Shown piece by piece: positions 8,394-16,600 of a stretch of 38,628 nucleotides of DNA. The notes beneath the pieces are model-generated. The model made no database searches and was not told where the DNA came from. It saw only the letters and a program-made list of their open reading frames with translations. The stretch comes from Seminavis robusta (Eukaryota > Bacillariophyta > Bacillariophyceae > Naviculales > Naviculaceae). Position numbers and translations under genes: made by a program. The stretch lies in NCBI GenBank assembly GCA_903772945.1, contig CAICTM010001054.1, positions 1-38,628 on the forward strand, in the 5' to 3' direction. Each line of letters starts with the position of its first letter. Within the stretch, counting starts at the first letter, position 1.

Positions 8394-10208
8394 CTAGACT
8401 GGAATGTACCGGTCAGGCTTTCGTATTAGCCGCCCAGAACGAAGCTTTGTTGTCGTCTGAACTGATGTTGTCGTCTGAGCTGTTGTTTGCTGCTGTGTGT
8501 CCGTCACAGGTCTTGTTGCTGTCGTTTTCTTGCTCTTGGCCTTTGTCTTCTTGCCCTTCCCCTTTGGCTTTGTCGACTTCTTGGCTGCCGAGCGTCTACG
8601 TGTATTACTTCTAGGTTGCTCTGCCACTCGCCGAGGCTTCGTCTTGATTTGTTCTGCGATTCTCTGAGATGCAATCGCCGCCATGCGTCTCTTTGACCGC
8701 CGCAATGTTGGTTGTGCTGTGTCCACATTGTCCTCCTCATCGACTCCGTTGTCAACCAGTGGTTCATCAGCATCAACTTGTTGTTGTTCCTCCACCTCGA
8801 CCAATGGTTGTTCAGCTACCACTTGGCCAGTCACAAATTCGTAATCCATCTCGTCCGAGGCAACGCCTGCCTCCAATCTTGGTGTCTTGTGCTGCCGAAT
8901 CAGTTCCTTGACAATGTCTCCACCATCCTCCATCAATGCCGCAAGAATGTCGTTGGGCACCACTCCAAGTAGCACACCATTCATCATTCGCATCTCCAAT
9001 ACAAATGGTTGTTGTCCATGCATACTGATCTTGAAGTGTTTCACATGCCACTTTTGAACGTATGGAACCACTGCTGTGCATGTGGGAACCACCGCTGCTT
9101 TGCATGTGATTGTGGCATCGGATGCCATCTTGTTGTTGTCGTCGACGGTTGAGACTGTTTCTATTGCCTCGATGTCTTTAGTTGTTGTTGGTTGTTGTTC
9201 TACTGCTACAGGTACTGCATCTTCCATGCAGACATCCTTGACCTTGCGATAGACAAATCGTCGTTTGGCAATCTGTTCTCGCGTATTCAAGGTGCAAATT
9301 TCGTCGTCAGCGTTGCGCTGAATTCCACCGTGATGCAAGTGGCACATGGCGAGTTCGAACATGTAAGGGTTCTTTTTGTTGACCATGAACCAGTGCGAGA
9401 CTTGCTTGTCGTTTCCGTTCTTCGCCTGGATGAAACGAACAAGTCCCTCGAGGTCTTGATGCACGGCATCAATTTGAATGTACAGTTGGGCTTTTTGTAG
9501 GTACGCTTTGTCACTTTGGAACCATAGGTTGTTGGTGATCCATTTGGCCACTTGTTGGTATCCGTACTCTTGAATCAACTGGACGAGATCCAAGACGCGT
9601 TCGTGGGGTGTCTGTGTGCCGACGGAAATGAATTGTTGTTGGGCTTCCTGCCAGAATTCAATTGTTGCCTGTGGCACATGTTTCTTCATGTCTCGATAGA
9701 CACGGCTGTTTTCCTCTTGTTCGCTCTTGTCCGAAGAGTACCCCACTACAGTGTTGACGGGAGCAAAGGATAAACGGTTTCCATTGCTCCGTTCGGTGTC
9801 TTGACCGTAATGGCTCTTCCAGCGAGCGTTGGCTGATTGACTGGGTTGGATGCGACAGCCCTTGGGCCGGTGCTGGTTGTAGTTGTCGTATCCGTAGTGA
9901 CCATGCTGATCCGAAGGAACCAGGGAAAGGTCGTAGGCACCTAGAAAGCGACCGTGCTGCTGGAACTCCACATCAGGACTCGTTCCATACGTGTGCAACA
10001 GTGCCGCGGTTTGGACGGCATCTTTGTCCAACTCGTCCAGTTGGAATGTTGGGACTTCCTCTGCCGCAGGAACGTCCTTGTTGTCGTTGTTGTTGCCCAT
10101 CATCTCCTTGGCGACCTGGAGAACGGGGGTCTTCTTGATGTTGCTGTTGTTGTTGTCAGTGGTCCATGACCACGAGAGCAGCTTGATGATAGAAGAAGAG
10201 AACTTCAT
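8394..10208 (-). CDS. Uncharacterised protein with basic, probably nuclear, C-terminal tail
   Basis: Intronless, 604 residues, ATG at 10208. I do not recognise the family. The N terminus is short and basic, then Asn-rich. A middle block (about 175-330) is rich in Trp, Gln and His and looks globular, with WITNNLWFQSDKAYLQKAQ and WFMVNKKNPYMFELAMCHLH. A second globular block follows (about 385-450). An acidic Val/Glu/Gln/Asp stretch (about 465-500) precedes a strongly basic tail: LRRSKRRMAAIASQR, then RRRSAAKKSTKPKGKGKKTK, a Thr/Gln-rich spacer, and a C-terminal KLRSGRLIRKPDRY. The tail is consistent with nuclear import and nucleic-acid or chromatin binding, which is inference from composition only. 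Codon use and length support a real gene. Confidence 0.65.
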   Translation of the reverse strand: MKFSSSIIKLLSWSWTTDNNNSNIKKTPVLQVAKEMMGNNNDNKDVPAAEEVPTFQLDELDKDAVQTAALLHTYGTSPDVEFQQHGRFLGAYDLSLVPSDQHGHYGYDNYNQHRPKGCRIQPSQSANARWKSHYGQDTERSNGNRLSFAPVNTVVGYSSDKSEQEENSRVYRDMKKHVPQATIEFWQEAQQQFISVGTQTPHERVLDLVQLIQEYGYQQVAKWITNNLWFQSDKAYLQKAQLYIQIDAVHQDLEGLVRFIQAKNGNDKQVSHWFMVNKKNPYMFELAMCHLHHGGIQRNADDEICTLNTREQIAKRRFVYRKVKDVCMEDAVPVAVEQQPTTTKDIEAIETVSTVDDNNKMASDATITCKAAVVPTCTAVVPYVQKWHVKHFKISMHGQQPFVLEMRMMNGVLLGVVPNDILAALMEDGGDIVKELIRQHKTPRLEAGVASDEMDYEFVTGQVVAEQPLVEVEEQQQVDADEPLVDNGVDEEDNVDTAQPTLRRSKRRMAAIASQRIAEQIKTKPRRVAEQPRSNTRRRSAAKKSTKPKGKGKKTKAKSKKTTATRPVTDTQQQTTAQTTTSVQTTTKLRSGRLIRKPDRYIPV

Positions 10209-10806
10209 TTTGCAATTGATAGGTATTGAATAGAAGATTGGTAGAAAAGGTAATTGAAAGTAGGGGGGTTGATCTGGCCTAGGCTTATCAACAATCGCGA
10301 AAGTCTTCCTTGTTCGGTTGGGTATGCAACTCTAGCAATCCGGTTGAACAAAAAAGTGGGCTCATCATGGTGACATTCCAAATTGGGATGACAGATTCTG
10401 CCAGATGTTTGGGATGACGGATTCTGCCAGATGAAAAACAACAGTTGATGAGATGAGACTGAGCCACTGATGAGCACTGATTTCGTGCTCTATGTACCAA
10501 ACAAAACCCAACAAGACCCTTCCTGGGCCTCTCAGAGTGCTTGGTTGTTGTGTTTGCATTGATGGCTGGATGTGGTGCTCTTTGATGGTGTTTTCAGTGA
10601 TGTTCGGTCCCTTGACACCTTGACGGAGAATGGACCCCAGCGACGCGCGATTCAGTCGTAGCTGTAGACACGACTGCAAGATTTAAAATTCCCACGACTG
10701 CTTGACACCACCTTCCGAGGACGCCGGGTGATGCCTTCCAAGTTGACTGTTGCGGAATGCCTGAGGCCACAACGGAGAAATGAAGAGGAGGGAACGATGG
10801 ACGAAG
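10209..10806. other. Intergenic region with a short tandem duplication
   Basis: This is upstream of the 604-residue gene and downstream of the EF-hand gene. The only structure seen is the 26-bp duplication at 10385-10433. Short frames here do not look coding. Confidence 0.4.
10385..10433. repeat. Two-copy tandem repeat, 26-bp unit
   Basis: The unit GGGATGAC(A/G)GATTCTGCCAG followed by ATGTTT occurs at 10385-10410 and again, with one mismatch and without the last three bases, at 10411-10433. Confidence 0.7.
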
Positions 10807-11079
10807 TCAGAAGACCAGATCACTGTACAGTGATGCCATGGTTGCCGGGAGCGTATCACCTACAAGGATGGATTCACCATAAAGCTCTACGCTGTATTTA
10901 CCAATGAAGAGATGTGCTTCGATCTCGGAGAGTCGATTGTTTCCGTCAGCGTCAGCAATCTCCATGGAATCAAGACACTCAAAGAAGCGATCGAGCTTCT
11001 TTTGTTCCTGTTTCTGAACCCCAGTGTGCAGACGCCGAAAACCCCCCAACAAGATTGCGAGAAGCACAAAGAACTTCAT
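10807..11079 (-). CDS. Small secreted EF-hand protein
   Basis: Ninety residues from the ATG at 11079, chosen because it puts a signal peptide (MKFFVLLAILLGG) at the N terminus. An in-frame ATG 20 codons upstream would bury it. After the signal comes a basic helix, then a single EF-hand loop at about residues 43-54: Asp, Asp, Asn, Leu, Ser and Glu sit at loop positions 1, 3, 5, 8, 9 and 12. Position 6 is Asn instead of the usual Gly. The protein should enter the secretory pathway and may bind calcium. EF-hands usually come in pairs; only one is visible, and the frame ends soon after it. The gene could therefore be truncated, or be the first exon of a longer one. I found no convincing donor and acceptor to extend it. 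Confidence 0.5.
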   Translation of the reverse strand: MKFFVLLAILLGGFRRLHTGVQKQEQKKLDRFFECLDSMEIADADGNNRLSEIEAHLFIGKYSVELYGESILVGDTLPATMASLYSDLVF

Positions 11080-11465
11080 TGTTCTGTTGTTTCTACTAAA
11101 ACCTAGCCTGTGGAAGACAACGACTTTCCTGAGCTGCACTGATGAAACTTTTCTTTGGACTAGTGTTGGTTGGCTACGGACAGTACCTCACAACACAACA
11201 AGCCCCAGTCCGCGAGTGATCGCTTTGTTCATCCGGTTGTACACTCACCAGTATCTTTGAAAAGATCTCATCCTGAACCCTACTGAATGATCATTCTATT
11301 CCCGCGCCACGCTACTTTTAAAAAGCCCAAGCAACGACTGCGGTTACCACAGACCGCAGCAAATGTCTTGAGACCGGGAAAGATAATCAGCTTTGAGCCT
11401 GTTGATTATGTCTAGCTAGCTAGGAACTTAGCCTGGATACATTAGGTGTTCTAGCAGTAGATAAG
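11080..11465. other. Intergenic region
   Basis: This lies between the EF-hand gene start and the 3' end of the zinc-ribbon gene. It contains CTAGCTAGCTAG at 11412-11423. No gene seen. Confidence 0.4.
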
Positions 11466-12089
11466 TTACCTCGTCGGCCCAGAGTTTTGCTTCAGCAGCG
11501 AGAGGCACCATTTCGGTTTGAAGCCCATGCCAATGCCGTATTGCGGTTTGCTTGAGTGCGATGTGACAGGATTCACTAGCCTGCAATGAGAACAAACGAC
11601 ATAAGCTGCATCCTCGACGCAGATCATCTTTTCTCCACAGTCCAAGCACGTTGACACGACAAAGTTTCCCTTTTGGAAGGCCTCCCAAGTTTCCACAGCT
11701 CCTCGAAAGACAAACCCGTGACTCGATTCGACATCGAGTGGTTTGATTACTTGTCTCATCGGTTTTGTGCGATCGGAACACACTGAGTACACATTTTCGT
11801 CGTAGTCATCATCGTCATCATCGTCATCATCGTAGAATGAGAGTTCGTCGTCCGTTTCTGCGGTTGCATACTGGTGCCCTGTTGCTTCAGACATAGCACT
11901 AATTGTCGTATGCAGCTGCAGCGGCCCGATGCTTGAAAAAGAATTGCGACGTCCGTCAAGACACAAATCAGCGTTCAAGGTAAATTGGTTTGTCGTTCTG
12001 CCTTCTACGTTGTCATCCAAAATACACTTCAGAGCTGCTCCATCAAAGTTGTAGGGACTTGGATGGCCTCTCTTCATAGCTTGGCTCAT
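11466..12089 (-). CDS. Zinc-ribbon-like CxxC...CxxC protein with poly-Asp run
   Basis: 207 residues from the ATG at 12089 (MSQAMKRG). The frame stays open another 46 codons upstream to an ATG at 12227, so the start is uncertain. The N-terminal half is low-complexity. A run of nine Asp (about residues 87-95), encoded by a GAT/GAC trinucleotide repeat, precedes the only clear domain. That domain is STCLDCGEKMICVEDAAYVV followed by CSHCRLVNPV, with four cysteines at about 148, 151, 166 and 169. The spacing fits a small structural zinc ribbon of the kind found in many unnamed algal proteins. A Gly-rich GIGMGFK segment follows. Function is unknown; the product is probably cytosolic or nuclear, as there is no signal peptide. 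The frame stops directly after a GTAACT, so a missed 3' exon is possible. Confidence 0.5.
   Translation of the reverse strand: MSQAMKRGHPSPYNFDGAALKCILDDNVEGRTTNQFTLNADLCLDGRRNSFSSIGPLQLHTTISAMSEATGHQYATAETDDELSFYDDDDDDDDDYDENVYSVCSDRTKPMRQVIKPLDVESSHGFVFRGAVETWEAFQKGNFVVSTCLDCGEKMICVEDAAYVVCSHCRLVNPVTSHSSKPQYGIGMGFKPKWCLSLLKQNSGPTR
11806..11833. repeat. ATC/GTC trinucleotide repeat encoding poly-Asp
   Basis: An imperfect (TCATCATCG) trinucleotide array on the plus strand, which encodes the Asp run of the zinc-ribbon protein on the minus strand. Confidence 0.6.
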
Positions 12090-13641
12090 CCTGGTTCTGT
12101 TTCTTCCGCTTGTCTGTGCTCTCAAGTGGGGAAGTGTCTCATGAGCTGGACTGCAGAGGTTGGACAGGTCATGGTGGACACCGTGTAGATAGACCCAACA
12201 TGTTTGTGAAACAACTTGCCCATCCATTCTGCTTCTGTCTTTTCTTCGCTTAGTTTTCTATGATTCGATTCGATTAATGCGCTGACGCCAAAGTTTCTTT
12301 CATTCACCAAATTGATCCACATTCTTGCTTGATGATGGGGCTGAGAAACCCAATAGCCGTGTTTCCCAGCAGACCTTCCAATGCCCATCGGTCAAATCAT
12401 GGATGCAAATAGGTTTGTTGGCTGTACGATTGCAGAGCATGTATGCATGAAATCAAAGCTATGAAGGACCGTTCTAACAAGCAACATTGCCCATCCTGCC
12501 AGGACTTCGCAGGGTGGAGTTTTTCAAAGCCAGGTGATTGTGTTAATCTTATCACTGAAGGGGTGGGAGGATGAGGGACGACGGGTTTCCGGCTTGTAAA
12601 CTTGATGACAAGTATTTCGGAAGGAGGAGACTGAAGAAAGGAAAGGAGCAAAGCAGTCATAAGGCTTCCGAGGAATCCCTTAACTCTATCATTTGTCGAT
12701 CCAGACACCACATCAGTTCAAGAGCTGGTTAAGGTCTGGCCGTCGCTACCCCAAGATCCAGCTTTGTTTTGCCTTAAATTTCGCCATTTCAGCTTTTTTT
12801 GCTTTAAATTTCGCCTTTCGGCCCAGGATAACACGATTTTTTGATGAAATCGACCAGAATTTGCCCAACCACAGCCAGACCTTAGACGGCAAATCCTTCA
12901 TTTTGAACTGATGTGACACGTTCCCCTTTCCACGTGAGACGAGACACGGGTCCACGCCACCCCACTTCCCACTTCCCACAGCCATCCCGCAAGGCCGATG
13001 GTTGGCTTTTCCAGACAATGTCATTTTTTTTTTTTGCTTGGCAGGACACGGTTTGAAGCTTTTGACATCGTGCCATCTACATGTACGTATTTGCTCCAAA
13101 CGAATGCCTCAACCGCAGACCATCAGGTTACTTGGTTTCAACGACCTCACATCTGATGTTCCATTGCATCACCGCATGAAGTGGGAAGTGTTTGGTTTCC
13201 CTTGTCTTCACGCACCAGCCTCATCATCGGCCGTGATCACTCATCCATACCATCCGCTGAAAGGAAAAGTATTTCTCCATGCGGCGCAAAATGGCCTAGT
13301 GAACATTGCGGCCCTGCCAGTTGGAAACCCCGCTGCAATTACATGTACATGTACCGCACATGATGCTCTACCGGTAGTGAAAAGCACCACCGCACACCTT
13401 GTTGTACTACAGGAGCAAAGCCTCAAAATCATCATTCTCGCAGAGGGTCGTTGGTCCTGCTGTCTGGACTCACCAGGCAGGCGCACCTGAGATGGACTCT
13501 TCAACAATCTGAATAATTGCAATATCCATTACATTAGCTTACACTACTATACAATTACTTTACTAGCTTCTAGTGCACAACATACTGGTAGTCGTCAGAC
13601 AAAATCCTCCTCGATGTCCCGTGCTTCCCGTAAGGAGTTGT
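12090..13641. other. Intergenic region, 1.5 kb
   Basis: It contains a 30-bp tandem duplication at 12760-12820, a T run at about 13024-13036, and several short frames on both strands. The longest (13002-13490, plus) begins at an ATG but has no recognisable domain and overlaps another frame in antisense. No supported gene. Confidence 0.35.
12760..12820. repeat. Imperfect 30-bp direct repeat
   Basis: Two neighbouring copies share GCYTTAAATTTCGCC preceded by an AGCTTTK run (12760-12790 and 12791-12820). Confidence 0.6.
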
Positions 13642-16600
13642 TCACCAACGCCGTGAAAATGGCCAGCATCCACAGGTGGTTTCCGCCGTTTCCATTGAAC
13701 GAGGCGGCATGTCTGAGACCTCGATAACTCCTTCCCTCTGTTTGACGCATCTAGCATTTGCCGCCTTGTTCTTGATTTGGGCTGATCTTTTGTCCGTTTC
13801 CATTCCTTCATCAGAGCTGGTTGCGGCAAGTTGCTCTATTTCCTTCTTGTTCGCCTTTCCTGTCTTCTTCTTGGGCTTTCGTTTGCTCTTCTCTCTCTTT
13901 TGCAGCCCCGTGGTAGGACGAGTTAGACTTGTGTCTCCATCGCCGTGCCGATCCCCGTTGGCCCGTTGCGTAGAATTTGTGGAGCCTTCTCCAGAAGGTT
14001 GACCGGTTGCTTGCTCGCTGAACTCGCTGTCGTCGGGAGTTTCGTCATCAGTTTCGAGAACTCTGTCGTGTAATGGTGAGAAGCAATGCATGGAAGCGGT
14101 CACATCACCGATGCCATTCGTCTCCGGCGTGTCTTCTTTCTCCTGTTGGTAGCTCTTGCCCCCCTCTGCGTTTACCAATTTGGCTTTGTCTTCCTGTGCC
14201 GAGACTGTTTGGTCAACCAGATCCGAACCATCTACCTGGTCAACAAGCACCGCTGCCACCTGTTCGAGAGAATTGTTTTCGGGATCCTTCTCGCCCTTGA
14301 GTTTGTTTGATGACTCGGCGTCGACCATTTCTGTCGTCGCCAAAGTTTGACGAGCCCTTTCTTCAGTCCGATCCTTTGGAAGAGATGGCAGCTGCATAGA
14401 GGCTGCTGGTTCCTTAACAGCTTCCTGCCCCTTACCAGTGCCCAACCTTTTCTGCTCTGTGCGCTCTTTCTTCCTCTCTACAACTTTTTTCCATTTGTGC
14501 ACTTCTGTTTGAACAGCTTTAGCGCCCATACTTTCCTGCTTTTCCTCCTCTGGAGGCTCTGTTGATGCCACCCTATACTTCGAATGAGATTTCTTGTCAA
14601 GCTCTAGCTTCTTGACCTTGTGCTGTTTGCTTTCGCCACCCTTGTCTGCCCCAAACGGCGATCCTTTGGAGGTAGGACTTGACGTCTCCCGATGTCCAGC
14701 CCCTAAATTCGCTTGTGATATTTTAGACTTGGCAGCACTAGAACATCTCGACTCCTCCTCATTAGACGTCAAATGAGCCTTTGAATGAGATTTCTTTTCA
14801 GTCTTCCCACATACAGCAGCTTCACCTTGTGATTTCATTTTCTTTTGCAAGTACCGCATACTTTCCCTCTTTACAAGCTTGGCATCAGTCCAGTCCATGG
14901 GTGGTTTTTTCCTTCGCTCAAAAGAACCTTTCTTGCCAATATCATCCCTGGGCGAACTCGAATTTACTGCTATTCCAGCTTCTTTCAATCCATCCATACA
15001 AACATTTACAAGCTCATTTGCAGCTGCTGCATCCACATTGGCCAGATCGGGTTCATTCTCCCTCAACCAAGCAATGGCCTGTTTCATAAACTTCCTGTTG
15101 GCCTCTGGTGACAGCTTCTTGGGCATTGGCAAACCGGTCAGCTTGGAAAATGCCCTCACAGTTGACTCCTCCACGGTCTCAAGCTCTGGATCATTCTCCC
15201 TGAGCCAGTCCAGTGCCTCCTCCACGGCCTTCTGCTGGGCTGGAGTCAACATTGGTTGCACTGCTATTTTTGCCTGCGTTTTCGCGAGTGATCTTGCAAT
15301 GGCTGGGTTGTGTTGGCACAAGACGGAAAGTTTCTCTTGACATTGTTGGGCTTTTTCCCTCTCATTCAATTTCTTGTAGACTTGATGAAGGTTTGTAAGG
15401 GCAAGTGCTTTTTCGCGAGTTTGTACGTCTCCTGATATGGCTAAGGCTTGTTCAAGGTATTGTTGAGAGGCCTCCATGTCACCCTTTTGCAGCATCAGAT
15501 TTCCGAGAGCCTGAAAGGTTTCAGCAACTCCTTCACCTGTTGCCTCTGTTTTCTGACCGTAGCTCGCCCCAGAGGCTTGTTGCTGCATTTTCAGGGCACG
15601 GGTCAATTGATCCATGGCATCGTCATGCTTTCCTCGGTCCACGTTCAATTTACCAAGGCTCATCAATGTGAAAGCAATTTCAGAGTTTTCTACGTCTTCG
15701 CCATAAAGCTTTGTGTGCAGGGCAATTGCTCGTTGGAAGCATGCATTTGCCTTCTCGTAGTCGCCCTGTTGCCTGTAGAATTCGCCCAAATCGGTCAGGA
15801 CGGAAGCTAGGTAAGGATTATCGTCGCCCATAAACTGGAGCGATCGTTGGTACATGGCCAGAGCCTTGTCTGTCTCGCCCAAATCTCGGTACAGATTGCC
15901 AAGCAGATTAGCTGTAACGCCAAGTTCAATATTCTGCTCACCGTCATCACCAAACACAGCCAGCTGCATCTTATAACCCTTCTCAAGGTGAAACCTTGCA
16001 TCGTTGTAGTTGCCTATTGTATGAGCCAGGGTTCCAAGGCTCACGTGACTCGTCGCGAGATCCCCATTTTTGGCTTTCTTGCCACCGTACACAGTCTCCT
16101 TCATAGCCAGGGACTTTTGAAAATATTCGCCCGACTTATCGTGCTGTCCAAGATTGAAACTCACAGTCCCAAGGCCATCCAGAACTCCTGCAATTTCAGA
16201 GTTCTCGGCGTCTTTGCTGCCATAAAAGTGATCAAGCATCTTGAGTGCTTTCTCGTAGCACAACTGTGCCTCCTTGTGGCGACCAGCATTGTCGTTTAAA
16301 AGGGCAAGACTCCGAAGGGTAAAGGCCAAGTCACTGTTCTTTGCATTTTTCCCGTAGATAAAGTACTTCATTTCCAATGCTTTTTCGTAGTAAGTTCTAG
16401 CGGCATCGTAGCCGGCTGCCGACGACAGATTTTGCAGACTCCCTAGCATGGTTTGAAGGTGTTCTTCTTTCTTTTGGTCCACCGAAACTTGACTATACAG
16501 CTTCAAACCCTGCTCGTAAAACTCCCTTGCATCTTCGTACTCCCCAATGTTATGCGCCAAGTTGCCCAAATTTTGCATGATTTGACTGAGATTGGCAATG

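Noticed and set aside
12122..12711. Minus-strand frames upstream of the zinc-ribbon gene
   Set aside because: I considered them as 5' exons of that gene, but no donor/acceptor pair joins them sensibly and the sequences look non-coding.
13002..13490. 162-codon plus-strand frame with an ATG
   Set aside because: No domain, a Phe run from a poly-T tract, and an overlapping antisense frame of similar quality. I saw no splice partner.
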